The notes beneath the pieces are model-generated. The model saw only the letters and a list, made by a program, of their open reading frames with translations, ran no database searches and was not told where the DNA came from. DNA of 64,000 nt, taken from positions 41,304,475-41,368,474 of the forward strand of contig NW_026622808.1 of the NCBI RefSeq assembly GCF_023065955.2, written 5' to 3'. Shown here in pieces: positions 24,287 through 34,689 of the stretch. Positions within the stretch are counted from its first letter, which is position 1. Each line of letters opens with the position of its first letter. The DNA is from Ursus arctos. Its lineage: Eukaryota; Chordata; Mammalia; Carnivora; Ursidae. Made by a program: the position numbers and the translations under genes.

Positions 24287-24495
24287 GGGGGGCGTGGGGG
24301 CTCAGTTGGTTAAGCTTCTGCCGTTAGCTCAGGTTTTGATCTCAGGGTCCTGGGATCGAGCCCCGTGTTGGGCTCCCAGTGGGGAGTCTGCTTCTCTCTC
24401 TCCCTCTGCTCCTCCCCCACCCCCCACTTGTATTGTCTTTCTCTCTCTCTCAAATAAATAAATAAAATCCTAAAAAAATAAAAAAGAAAGAAAGA
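24287..24495 (+). mobile_element. Carnivore tRNA-derived SINE (older subtype)
   Basis: 'gggggctcagttggttaagc', box B 'gggatcgagcccc', body 'ctcccagtggggagtctgc', tail '(aaat)3' and then a (GAAA)n extension. The target duplication 'aagaaagccat' is at 24276-24286 and 24496-24506. The head has lost the usual 'cacctgggt' segment. Confidence 0.92.
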
Positions 24496-24506
24496 AAGAA
24501 AGCCAT

Positions 24507-24886
24507 TGGAACCCCAAGCTAGTTTTTGCAAGTCTCATTTTGTCTAGTAGGGAAGACTCAACTAAGAGAGATGATTTCAATTTCCATGTTGTTAAGGAAA
24601 CATTTAGGGTCATTATGTACTTATCAGAAGACGTTAACAATTGACAATCACTGTAACTGTTCAGTGACTTTCTGAGAATGAATCCAACTGCCTCTGTCAT
24701 ACCTTTGCTCATGCCATTCTCTAAGAATGGAGATGATTGATTATTCTATTATTTGACCAACCAAAACTCTTGACAGGCAATGCCATATATGTGCCTTTAT
24801 AGTCTCTGGTCTAATGAAAAGTGTAATTAAACCAAAAGGGAACTTTCACAAATGAGTGCTTTGGGACTGATGTAGAAAACTTTTAG

Positions 24887-24888
<2 letters not shown>
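24507..24888. other. Unassigned sequence
   Basis: Nothing recognised between the SINE and the GT microsatellite. Confidence 0.4.
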
Positions 24889-24924
<36 letters not shown>

Positions 24925-24955
24925 ACGTACGTACGTACCTACACGCGCACGTATC
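24889..24955 (+). repeat. (GT)17 microsatellite passing into ACGT repeats
   Basis: (GT)17 at 24889-24922 continues as 'acacgtacgtacgtac' to 24938. Strict purine-pyrimidine alternation therefore lasts 50 bases, breaks for one base, and resumes for about 15 more ('tacacgcgcacgtat'). Such tracts can adopt Z-DNA and are highly mutable in length. Confidence 0.97.
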
Positions 24956-26610
24956 TGTTTAACCAAAGCGATTTGGACCAGCTAAAGAATCCCTTGACAG
25001 TGTTAAACCACACAACAAATTACAGCAATCTGTCTTCTGTAGCTTCATGTGAGTGATATGAACATATTGACAGTGGAATTGAGCCTGTGGGATGGGAATG
25101 TGATAACAGGACTCCTTACAGTAAGATGCTTGTGATTGCAACATTTTAAATGTAATGTTTAATTACCTTTGGCTCTCTTCCTTTTCTAATCTCCCCTCCC
25201 CTCTTCTTTTGGCCCAGCAGGGAAATATTACAACACAATGAAGAATATTTTATTTTAGAGAAGAGGAAAAAATAAAAGCTCTTAAAAAAAAAAAAGAACA
25301 AATTAGCACATTAATGCCCCAAACACAAGTAAAGCCCATTATCCTTTTATATTTAAAATTAGTTTGCCTTGTTGTATTTGACTACTATTTTATCACAAAT
25401 AATCACCTCAGTTTGGTGCCTTCTGTGTTCTTCAATCCAGTGCAACTAAAATCCCACTTAAGATTTTAAGCAAATGCAAAATTCCATCAACTTGCTGAGA
25501 GTGTGGTCTCATTTAGTGTTAATGGAATTTCATTTTAAGCAACGTTATGGATATTCCGATTTGCTAGTTTAGTCACTTTACGTGGGCAACGGAAGCTCAA
25601 GGATGTGAACATAAAGCAAATCAAACATGACAGTTTTTACTGTGCTTTACACTGAGGTTTAAAGTCACAAAATAACATCCTTTAAATTTTGGCAAAAACA
25701 ATTCTCATGAGAACTTTGCTGTGTATGGGTAAGACAGCTGACCTTTCGGGGATATTCACTCTCAATATTTGAGCAACCAACATACGACACAAAAATACCC
25801 ACTGCCAGCTCACTACCATCCCCTGCAAATTCCCCTCCAGAGATTCTCCAGATCATAAAGAGAGGCAGTGGTGCTGAAACTCAGTGATGAATTCCATGGG
25901 CCGCTGAGGCTCAGTGACTCAAAAATGTGGCTGTTTCCTCCAGGCACAGTGGCGCAACTGACAGCAGTTCTTCTCTCTCTTGACCAGGATAGGATTGTGG
26001 TAATTGTTGGGAATCCTACGAATCGAACTGTTCCTAGCTTGGAGTCTTTATGGTCTTTCAAGTCTCAGTTGTGTAAGGAAGTTACCTGTTCCCAGCTTCA
26101 TCAGCCATGTGGCCAGCCCTTCCTGTAAATGGAAATGAAAGATGTTTGGGGGAGGGAAATAAAAGCTGTCTCCTGGGCTGTTTCAGAGAAGCCATGGAGT
26201 GCATGCACCTTTGTGATGTGCCCTAGAAAGTCTTAGCCTGATGTTACTGTGGCAGGTTCACAGTCTGTTGCTCACAATCTCTCTGCCACTGTTGACTTTT
26301 CTAGATAAAGCAATAGAAATGAAGCCATTTCACAGTCTTACTTGTCCTGACTCTGGACTCAAGTTTGGGATTCAAATACAAATTTCAAAGGCTCTTCCTG
26401 TTTCTAAAGTTGCTTACCAAGGGATATAAGACAGGTCTAAGCATGAAATTTGTGTTCTCATAAGGAGATATTTTATAAGAGGTACAATGAGGCAAGAAAG
26501 TTGAGACCAAGCTTTGCCATATTGTGACTTTGGATCTGAGCCTCCTCCCCTGTAATATGATTCAGTGAGATGACATGGAGATGTGAAGTGACTGTTCATA
26601 TCCTTGAAGC
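24956..26610. other. Unassigned sequence, partly AT-rich and possibly conserved
   Basis: 25145-25680 is AT-rich, free of recognised repeats and contains homeodomain-type cores ('gtttaattacc', 'caaattagcacattaatg'). 25868-26128 has overlapping frames on both strands without recognisable domains. Confidence 0.4.
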
Positions 26611-26735
26611 AGAAAGAGTGACTGGTGTACTGGGCTGACAGCCAGGAGGCCTAGACTCCACTTTGGCCCTAGAGAGCTGGCTTTGGGTCTTGGAAGGCTA
26701 CTTCATTTCTCTGCTTTTTCTTCATTTTCCGAATG
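26611..26735 (+). mobile_element. MIR fragment
   Basis: 'gacagccaggaggcctagactcc', 'gctttgggtcttggaaggc' and 'ttttcttcattttccgaatgag'. Confidence 0.6.
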
Positions 26736-26844
26736 AGAGGCTGGGTCCAGGTGTCCCTGCTCATCTGGTGACTCTCTGTTACCATTCTTTATCTACCCTG
26801 CTTGAAAAGTCATTTCTGAGTCCTTAGTGTTTTCCAGTGAGTGG

Positions 26845-27069
26845 GGTGGTGGTGGAGCAACAGGGTTTTGGAATCAGTTGTGTCTGTGTTCAAGTTTGGG
26901 CCTCACTACTCTTACAATATGGTGGTGGGTAGATATGAGCATCACCGTGTCTCTGTTTCCTCCTACATGGAGATCATGATGATTTCTCCTCATAAGGCTG
27001 ACATGAGGATGAAACTTAAATTAACAGAGGCAAGGCACTTAGTACAGTGCTGGCCACGTAGTAAATGCA
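26845..27069 (+). mobile_element. MIR, near full length
   Basis: 'cagggttttggaatcagttg', 'ctctgtttcctcctacatgg', 'aaggctgacatgaggatgaaac' type block and 'gtacagtgctggccacgtag'. It is cut at its 3' end by the LTR starting at 27070. Confidence 0.85.
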
Positions 27070-27175
27070 TGTATTAGTTTCTTGGGGCTCCCTTAACAAA
27101 TTACCACAATCGTAGAGGCTTTAAACAACACACATTTATTATCTCACAGTTTTCTAGGTCAGAAGTCTGACATGG

Positions 27176-27376
27176 CGGGGCGGGGGGCAACTGGGTGGCT
27201 CAGTCAGTTAAGCATCTGCCTTTGGCTCAGGTCATAATCTCAGGGTCCTGGGATCGAGCCCAGCATTGGGCTCCCTGCTCAGTGGAGAGTCTGCTTCTCC
27301 CACTGCCCCTTCCCCTCCTTGTGCTTGCTTACTCTTTCTCTCTCAACTAAATAATCTTAAAAATTTAAAAAAAAAT
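27176..27376 (+). mobile_element. Carnivore tRNA-derived SINE (older subtype), inside MLT1C
   Basis: 'caactgggtggctcagtcag', box B 'gggatcgagccc' and 'ctccctgctcagtggagag'. Its A-rich tail is diverged. The target duplication 'tctgacatgg' is at 27166-27175 and 27377-27386. Confidence 0.93.
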
Positions 27377-27440
27377 TCTGACATGGGTCTCAATGGGCTA
27401 GAATCAAGCTATTGGACGTGCTGTGTTCCTTTCTGAAACC

Positions 27441-27847
27441 TGTCATGAGCTGAGTTGTGTCCTCCAAAATTCGTATGCCGAAGGCCTAACCTCTAGCATC
27501 TCAGAATATAATTGTATTTGGAGATAAGGTCTTTAAAGAGATGATTATGTTAAAATGAGGCTGCTGATGTAGGTCCTAATCCAGTCTGCCTGGTGTCCTT
27601 CTAAGAAGAGGAAATTTAGACCTACGGAGAAATGCCAGGGATGCGAGTACACAGAGGATGGCCATGTGAGGACGTGGCAAGAAGGTACCATCTGCAAGCC
27701 AAAGAGAGAGACCTCCAGAGAAACCAAACTTGCTGGCAATTTGATCTTGGATTTCCAGTCTCCAGAACTGTGAGCAAGTAAATTACTATTGTTGAAGCCA
27801 CCACAGCCTGCAGAATTGTATTATGGCAGCCCTACCAAACCAACACA
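27441..27847 (+). mobile_element. MLT1-type MaLR LTR inside the MLT1C LTR
   Basis: Starts 'tgtcatgagctgagttgtgtcc' type sequence, has 'ggagataaggtctttaaagag', 'ggatggccatgtgaggacg' and 'tccagtctccagaactgtgag', and ends 'caccaaaccaacaca' type. It is flanked by gaaacc (27435-27440) and gaacc (27848-27852), consistent with the 5-bp duplication of an ERVL-type integrase. It lies in the opposite orientation to its host. Confidence 0.88.
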
Positions 27848-27891
27848 GAACCTCTATGGAGAATCTATTTCATTGTTATTTCCAACTTTTA

Positions 27892-28123
27892 TTTATTTAT
27901 TTTTTAAATAATATTTATTATGTTAGTCACCATACAGTACATCCCTAGTTTTTGATGTAAAGTTCCATGATTCATTACTTCCATGAACACCCAGTGTACC
28001 ATGCAATACGTGCCCTCCTTAATACCCATCACCAGCCTATCCCATTCCACCACCCCCTCTCCCTTCTGAAGCCCTCAGTTTGTTTCCCAGAGTCCATAGT
28101 CTTTCATGGTTCATTCCCCCTTC
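27892..28123 (-). mobile_element. Carnivore L1 3' end inside the MLT1C LTR
   Basis: Antisense L1 3' UTR: 'gttagtcaccatacagtaca' (27922-27941), 'catgattcattacttcc', 'aatacccatcaccagcctatc' and 'tttcccagagtccatagtc'. The T-rich left end is the poly(A) tail in reverse. A perfect 15-bp target duplication, 'tatttccaactttta', is at 27877-27891 and 28124-28138. Confidence 0.95.
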
Positions 28124-28454
28124 TATTTCCAACTTTTAGAAGCTACCTGTATTCCTGAGCTGGTGGCCCTCTTGCTCTGTCTTCAAAGCCAGCAACAATG
28201 GGTGGAGTACATCTCACACTACAATACTCTGACCTCCGCTCCTGCCTCTCTCTCTACATACCAGGATGTTTGTGATTACATTAGGTCCATCTGGATAACC
28301 AAGCATAATCTCCTTATCTTAAAGTCAACTAATTAGCAACCTCAAGTCCATTTTTGAACTTAATTCTCCCCTGTCATGCAACATAACATATTCATAGGTT
28401 TTAGGGATTAGCATGTGGACATTTGGGGGGGACATTATCCTGCCAATCACAACA

Positions 28455-28964
28455 TTCAGTTAATTTTAGCTGTTGTATGGAATGGGACTTTTGCCCCAGC
28501 TTAGCTCACTTTACCGACTGTAGCACTGGAATGGAAATTACCAAAGAATTAAATTTCACTGAGTAGAAACTGGGGAATCATGCTCATTCTGTAGTTTGTC
28601 TTTGCTTCCTCCAGTACAGCACAAGCTTCTGCTGACATAGGACTCCTGGTGCACAGAGTAAGTGATGTTCCAATGAGCTGGAATTTTCGCATTCTGACTC
28701 AGCTGATATTTCTAGCAAACTGTTGACCTAGTACTGTTTATTTAGGGGTTTTTTGGTCTTGGTAGAATGGCAATTCAAGTCAGAATTTGTCATGCCATTT
28801 CTCACACATCTGCTGCTTTTACCCCTAGAAAAGGAGGTTTCAGTGTTTATGGGGGGACCAAGGTTGTATGGTTTCTATTGAATATTTGGTCTCAATGTGT
28901 CCAGAGAAGCAAAAAGCTCAGATTGTAGAAAACCTGATGATTGTATCCTTCAAAAGTGCTCCCA
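28455..28964. other. Unassigned sequence
   Basis: Unique-looking sequence. No repeat or exon recognised. Confidence 0.4.
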
Positions 28965-29390
28965 GGCATAAGTGGCAGAAACCCAACTAAAAGTGGTTTA
29001 ATCTGAAATGGGAAGTTGTTAGGTCATGTAATTACAAATCATGAATGGATCTGAGTCTGAGTTTGACTAGATCTAGGGACTGCACAGTATTGGGAGGATT
29101 AGAGTCTCTCTATCCCTATCTCTATGCTTTGTTTGCACCTACGTTGGCATCACTTTGGGGAGAGACCCATCAGAACTCTGGTCCCTGGCAACCCTGGCCT
29201 CAGATTAGCCTTACAGCAAGCAAACCCAGTGCAAATAGAACTCTTCTTTCTCCAAAATCCAAGCCAAGTCCTTGGATTGAGTTTTCTTAGATCAGATTAG
29301 GTCATGAGACCACCTCCAAACCAAATCAATCTGACCAGGAAACACAGTGCAATGTTTGGCCAGGCTGGGTCAAGGCCACCCTGGAGGCCT
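28965..29390. mobile_element. Medium-reiterated fossil, copy 2 (family unnamed here)
   Basis: 'agtggcagaaacccaactaaaagtgg', 'gggaagttgttaggtcatgtaa', 'agggactgcacag' and 'ggtcatgagaccacctcc'. It has the same block order as 9487-9960. Confidence 0.65.
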
Positions 29391-29651
29391 GGAAACTGGA
29401 GGAGGCTTAAGGCTTAGCTCCACCCCAAATACATGGCTGGAGAATGAGGAGAAATGATTCCTAAGGAAAATCAAAATGACGTTTCCAGAAAAGGAGTACT
29501 GGATATGCAGCATGAAAACATGACCGATGTCCATCTCAGGTGAGGTTTTTATCATTACTCTGGAGAATGGAACTTGTTATAACTTCTGTCTTATTTGGGC
29601 ACCAAGCATCCCCTTCTGGACACTGGACAGGCTCTCCCAGAAATGTATGGG

Positions 29652-30165
29652 TGTTAGGACAAATGACACAGACACCGGAAGATGTAAAATAATGTTTATT
29701 AATCACATATAAGTAGCCAAAGGATTTCCTGAGAAGATCTCAAATTCTATTCAGAAATAAGCAAGAAGAAAAAGGGAGAATCAGGTGGCTTTGGAGTTTT
29801 CGGGGTATTTAAGGGATAGAGTTGGGGTAAGATTTTCCTGTAAAGTCTGGGATTTGAGTAGTGTGAACTTCCCTGCCAGGGCCTGAGCTTCCTCATGGAC
29901 TTGCCCAGATGTGGGGCAAGTCATAAATGGGGAGGAACGGAGTTTGAAAGCTATCAGTGTCAAACCTCAAAAATGGACTTAGATTCTTGATTATACTTTC
30001 TTACTCTACTTTGAGGGGGGGAAGAAACCCTAGAAGTCAAGGGTTTGAAATCCTGCCTACCTAAATGAAACCTTGCCTCCCAGCATTTGTTTCTGATCAG
30101 TGTTGAAAAGGGAACATGTGGAAATTTTCCAGGCCACTTCCTGTTAGTGAGTCTTAGAATACACA
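29652..30165 (-). mobile_element. Possible solo LTR
   Basis: On the minus strand the segment ends with an AATAAA (complement of about 29697-29702) about 40 bases before a '...cctaaca' terminus at 29652. That spacing resembles an LTR polyadenylation site. I cannot name the family or find a matching target duplication, so the left boundary on the minus strand is a guess. Confidence 0.3.
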
Positions 30166-30562
30166 TAGGAAATGGGTATGCTTTGCACATGTGGGTTTCA
30201 AATAATAAGCAACATCAATGTATCTTTTCTCAGAGGAAAATGGTTATCATGGAGATAAAGCAATAGATAGCACTAAGCTCGGGTGGCTGCACGCTTGGCA
30301 TGGTGCTAGGATTGATATTTACAGAGATAAATAAAACTGAATATTTCTGTCTACAAGGAGCAGGTGAAGTAGCTCATGAGATCAGTGCACAACTCCTAAG
30401 AGCCCCTAAGTGTGAGTGGTCCTGCAGGTTACATACAAGTGGTGTAGGAGGTGGTGACACATTATTTATGACTGAGGACATATTGCTACTAACGCATGTT
30501 TTAGAAAGGTGATTTTTGATATGATTCTTGACAAGCTAGAAGCATGTTGATGCTCTAAGACT
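30166..30562. other. Unassigned sequence
   Basis: Nothing recognised. A 70-codon plus frame at 30300-30512 has no known domain. Confidence 0.4.
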
Positions 30563-30566
30563 AGAT

Positions 30567-30613
<47 letters not shown>

Positions 30614-30627
30614 GATAGATAGATAGA
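30567..30627 (+). repeat. (GATA)n microsatellite
   Basis: Eleven perfect GATA units from 30567, one phase slip at 30614, then three more units. Tetranucleotide arrays of this length are usually polymorphic. Confidence 0.98.
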
Positions 30628-30631
30628 AAGA

Positions 30632-31010
30632 ACAGGTTAAAAAATGATCAATTATAGGACCATGCAAAAGAGCAAACTAGTTTATTCCGCATCCTGATGG
30701 AATCTCATAGTTAGTACATTGTGCAAAAAAGTTCATACAGTATGATTTCATGCATATGAACTTCAAGAACAGGCAAAAGTAATCTATGAGAATAAACATA
30801 CACAATTACTTCAGGGTAGAGGTGGGTTCAGACCAGGAGAGGGCACAAGGTAGCCTTTGGGAGGTGGGAAAGGAGCTGGAAATGTTCTCATCTTGACTTG
30901 AGAGGGGTTACAAGGGTGCATATATGTAAACATTCATAAACTGAGCTTTAAGATTTGTCAATTAATTGTATGTGCGTTTTACCTAAATGGAAAGGGAAAA
31001 AAAGACAGAA
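30632..31010 (+). mobile_element. Ancient L1 (L1M) 3' UTR
   Basis: 'gttcatacagtatgatttcatgc' (about 30731), 'ttcaagaacaggcaaaagtaatctatg' type block (about 30762), 'caagggtgcatatatgtaaa' (about 30912) and 'taagatttgtcaattaattgtatg' type end. Confidence 0.88.
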
Positions 31011-31065
31011 AGAAATAGCCTAACAGTGCAAACCATACTTATGTGCATGTGGAAGCTCTGAATAA

Positions 31066-31564
31066 TGGAAGGCTGAATAATGGCCCCAAAAGATGTCCAC
31101 GTCCTAATCCCCAGAACCTGTGAATATATTACCTTAGGTGGCAAGAAAGACTTGACAGATCATGATGAGTTTGAGGATCTTGAAGTGGGGAGGTTAGCCT
31201 GGATTATCCAGGTGGGTCTGATATAATCATAAGGAGGCATTGTAAGAGGGAAGCAGGAGAGTCAAAGGCAGAAGAGGAAGATGGGAGAACAGAAGCAGAG
31301 GTCTAGTGATGATCTCTGAAGATGGAGGAAGGGGCCACAAGGCCAGGAATACAGGTGGTCTCTAGAAGCTGGGGAAAAAACAAGGAAACAGATTCTCCCT
31401 AGAACCTCCAGAAGGAATGCAGGCCAGCTAAGACCTTGATTTTAGTCCACTCAAACTGATTGATTTCAGACTTCTGACCCACAGAATACAAAATAATAAA
31501 TTTGTGTTGTTTTAATCCACCAGGTTTATGGTAATTTTTTACAGGAGCTGTAGGAAACTCATAC
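31066..31564 (+). mobile_element. MLT1C-like MaLR LTR, near full length
   Basis: 'ggctgaataatggcccc' (31071-31087), 'gatgtccacgtcctaatcc' (about 31093), 'ggattatccaggtgggtctg', 'gaagatggaggaaggggccac', 'cttgattttagtccac' and 'aataataaatttgtgttgttt'. Essentially complete and uninterrupted, unlike the related copy at 27070. Confidence 0.92.
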
Positions 31565-31604
31565 AGTGCAAATTATTTGGCAAGGAGAGAATTACACCTG
31601 TATG

Positions 31605-31705
31605 CTCTTTCTAATCTCAATTCATCTTCATAACTTCCCTTTGAGGCTGATACCATTATTTATCGTCATTTTGTAAAGGAAAGTGAGGCTCAGACAGTCA
31701 GGTGT
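31605..31705 (-). mobile_element. MIR-family fragment
   Basis: 'ataacttccctttgaggctg' and 'cattttgtaaaggaaagtgaggctcagaca' type sequence, the reversed MIR core. Confidence 0.7.
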
Positions 31706-32455
31706 CCCCCATTCAAAAGAAGTGGAGAAACCAGGTTTTGGGTGCTGACTCCAGAGCTCAAGGTTTTCATCAGTCAGTTTTGTCCTTGCCAAGCTGCAGA
31801 GGTCATGGTTTGGATGAAACCAGAGTGCAGGACATGCCCCAGGAGCAATCCCATGGCTTCCTTTCTAGTGGGTATGTTCTGCCTGCAGAGCTCTCAGCCT
31901 GGCCTCCTCCATAGTCCATGGCCATGAGGAAGATGGTATGGATTTGTCTGGATGCTATAAAAGCTTTGGTGACTAGAGACTTGTTTCAGGACCATGGTGA
32001 GCAGTTGACATATTTCACTTGTGCCCACTGGGCATCACATTTCATGAAGATGGCATTAACTAAATTCACTAAAAAATAAGTCTCTCCCTGAATGTCTTAT
32101 ACTGAGCCACTGCTGTCACTTGTATTCATGGACACACATGTATATATGTTTGGTTTTATTAGGGAGTTATACCAACTTATTGGCCCTATCACCCCAAATC
32201 CTAGGAGTCTACCAGACCCATCTTTATTTTCCAAATGGGTAGTCAGAAGATTGTTCAAATGACCTATACAGAGATTTACATCAAGTAATACAGGAGCCAA
32301 ACCTGTGATGTTGGTTTCTGGAGTGCCACATTCAATGCAACTGAGAATAGGATATAACTTGCCCAGCTAACTGAAGGAAGTGCTCATTTTTCTCTAAGCC
32401 TTTTGAATATTTTTGCCAGACCACACAGTAAATGATTCTGCTCTCTAGTTTGCTC
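31706..32455. other. Unassigned sequence
   Basis: No repeat or exon recognised. Frames at 31702-31927 overlap each other and are not supported. Confidence 0.4.
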
Positions 32456-32459
32456 AAAG

Positions 32460-32560
32460 AAACACACTGGTTAGGACTGAGGGTTTTGGGTGCAATCGAA
32501 ATCAGCTCCACCTCCTACCAGCTGTGTGACCATTGCTGGCCACCACCCTTCAATATATGT
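32460..32560 (+). mobile_element. MIR fragment
   Basis: 'gcaatcgaaatcagctcc' and 'ctaccagctgtgtgaccattgc'. Confidence 0.6.
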
Positions 32561-32607
32561 CATGTATCTGAAACAGAGTGTTTTCACTCTTCCAAACCCA
32601 GACAGGA

Positions 32608-32740
32608 TGTCAGATCTTTCAAGAACTTCAGAGATCATCTAGTCCAATTTCTACATTTTATAGGTGGAGAAATTTGGCCAAGAACAGAGGTGAGTAGGCA
32701 AATGGCCAATAGAGAAGTGGGTGACCATTTCAACTGTATG
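32608..32740 (-). mobile_element. Ancient interspersed repeat fragment
   Basis: 'cagagatcatctagtccaattt' followed by 'cattttataggtggagaaa' is a familiar ancient mammalian repeat motif (MIR3/L3 class). I am not sure of the family. Confidence 0.55.
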
Positions 32741-33465
32741 GACAACTTGACAGTGTAAGGTTGGCTGATCATGAAAAAAGCATTACTGTCAGAAGCATTT
32801 CTGGTAGACTATTAAGATCTATGATATGGTAATCATTTAAACAACTATGGTTATTAGTCTTATTTGCAGACACAGTGTTCAATTATGCAGAGCATTCAAG
32901 TGCAACAGTCCCATGGAAATTTCTCAACCATCAGTGCAGAGAGACCAGTTTAAATGAATATATTCAGTGGTTTCCTCAGACCTACTTATCATACACAGGA
33001 GACCAACTTCCCATGGAAAATCAGTTCACTACAAGGGGAGGCATGGGAGCTTTAAAACACTTCTTATTGCACAGTAGCCAAATAATTTTTTGAAAAAATA
33101 ATCTTACCTTCTTGCCTTTCAGGCTGTCCAGAAGGCTTATGCAAATCTCCAAGTAAGCAGAGGTTAGTTTCTTGGCCTTGTCCTAGGGAGCGTCCCTATA
33201 CAGAGAAATCAATACCTCATTATCCATGGAGCCCTCCTAATGCTCACAAGCTGGCTTTATGTATTTATTTGCAACATGAAGGGAAGCAGACCTAAAATAA
33301 ATACTTATAAAGAGACCACAGCACATCACACACATGTACCCAATTCAATAACTACATCATATGGACACTCCTCTGGAAATCTCAGAACTCAGACTATTCT
33401 GTTGGATTTCAAACACCTGCCAGAGTCACTGCTCTCACTATTGGAAAATTTTGTTAAAACTTGCC
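32741..33465. other. Unassigned sequence
   Basis: No repeat or exon recognised up to the target duplication of the next SINE. Confidence 0.4.
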
Positions 33466-33482
33466 AAAGTTCTCCTTTTTCT

Positions 33483-33684
33483 TTCTTTTTTTTTTAATAT
33501 TTTATTTATTTATTCGACAGAGATAGAGACAGCCAGAGAGAGAGGGAACACAAGCAGGGGGAGTGGGAGAGGAAGAAGCAGGCTCATAGCGGAGGAGCCT
33601 GATGTGGGGCTCGATCCCATAACGCTGGGATCACTCCCTGAGCTGAAGGCAGACGCTTAACTGCTGTGCCACCCAGGCGCCCCC
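33483..33684 (-). mobile_element. Young arctoid tRNA-derived SINE, antisense
   Basis: T-rich tail on the left, then 'tattcgacagagatagag', 'gcaggctcatagcggagg', box B complement and the 'ccacccaggcgcccc' head. A 17-bp target duplication with one mismatch ('aaagttctcctttttct' versus 'aaaattctcctttttct') is at 33466-33482 and 33685-33701. It belongs to the same sub-lineage as the copies at 60291 and 62793. Confidence 0.97.
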
Positions 33685-33701
33685 AAAATTCTCCTTTTTC
33701 T

Positions 33702-34118
33702 GGTTGTGTTTTTTCACATCTCTGCTGTGGACTGTGACTAAGCCAGGGCCCCTCTAATGAGTCTTGAATGAGGCCTTTTCCCATGGAGAGCTTGTCAAAG
33801 TTTAGGAAGGTTTGACCATAGAACAAAAAGGACAGGGCATCCTACCTGGGACTTGGAGGATATTTTTCAAAACGATTTCAAAGTGGCCTAAGTGGTACAA
33901 GGGGGTGAGTGATGAAGCTTGGGGTTGGCCTCTCAGTTGAACAAAATGCATTCTACTGATGAGCATGGCTTCAGTGAAAGACCAGAAGGCAAAGCTCTGG
34001 ATTTGGCTTTGTGTCATAGGGTGAAGGGTTTTCAGTTCCCTGGGCCCAGAGCCTGGAATGATAAGCTTTCCAAGCCGGTGCACTCGGCTAAAGAAAAGAC
34101 TCTGCAGCCAGAACAGAA

Positions 34119-34123
<5 letters not shown>
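33702..34123. other. Unassigned sequence ending in a long A tract
   Basis: Unrecognised. A plus frame without recognisable domains (33919-34125) runs into the A tract. The segment could be the 3' part of a retrotransposed transcript, but no duplicated flank was found. Confidence 0.35.

Positions 34124-34160
<37 letters not shown>
34124..34160 (+). repeat. Uninterrupted A37 tract
   Basis: 37 consecutive A, preceded by 'gaacagaaaaatt' and followed by 'ggagccttttctgcag'. The sequence before it is not a recognised SINE or L1 tail. Confidence 0.98.
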
Positions 34161-34162
<2 letters not shown>

Positions 34163-34689
34163 AGCCTTTTCTGCAGATTCCTTTTACCCTAGAAAGGATT
34201 TCATTCAATGAAGAGTCCATGAATGGGACCTCTGGGGATCCTCCTTAAAATAGATCTGGATATTCACACATGGTCTGTCCTTTGGATAAGCTCACACACA
34301 GATTTTAGAACTACCTTTACCATAAAGATCACATCTTTTTATACCTTCACATGCTCCCTCTGTCAGCCTCTAGCCTTGGTCTGCCCATTGCATTAGGGAT
34401 TCTTGAGGTTTTCTTAGCAAGAGAAGAATGGTGATAGGATGTCTCCCATTACCCAGGAGCTTTTCCACCTTATGAATATATCACTTAGTTTGGAAGCACT
34501 GGTGTAGCTTTTCAGTCCTAGGGAAAAGACATGGGAATAGTTGTTATTCTAAGGACATTGTTGTTTGTTTTTTTTTTTTTTTTTTTAGTTCAGTTGAGCA
34601 GTTGCTCTGTCCTTTAAGAAGTGCTGTGCTCCAGCTTTGCGTCCCACTTAATGTGCAAAGGCAGCTGTGGGAAAGTGGATGAGAATACT
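34161..34689. other. Unassigned sequence with a T19 tract
   Basis: T19 at 34568-34586, preceded by 'tgttgtttgt'. What follows is not a recognised element. No gene seen. Confidence 0.4.

Larger units (their letters stand above)
27070..28454 (-). mobile_element. MLT1C-like MaLR LTR hosting three later insertions
   Basis: Read on the minus strand, the LTR begins near 28454 ('tgttgtgattggcaggataatg') and ends near 27070 ('aaactaataca'). Surviving segments are 27070-27175, 27377-27440, 27848-27891 and 28139-28454. They follow the consensus of a remembered MLT1C-type LTR, including 'cctaaaacctatgaatatg', 'gatggacctaatgtaatcac' type blocks and 'aataatgtgtgttgtttaaa' type end. It is a solo LTR of an ancient ERVL-MaLR with no internal sequence seen. 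Confidence 0.9.

Noticed and set aside
30567..30627. CRISPR-like repeat array
   Set aside because: It is a simple GATA microsatellite in mammalian DNA with no spacers.
31026..31575. Target duplication 'cagtgcaaa' around the MLT1C LTR
   Set aside because: The left copy lies about 40 bases from the LTR start, so it cannot be its direct flank.
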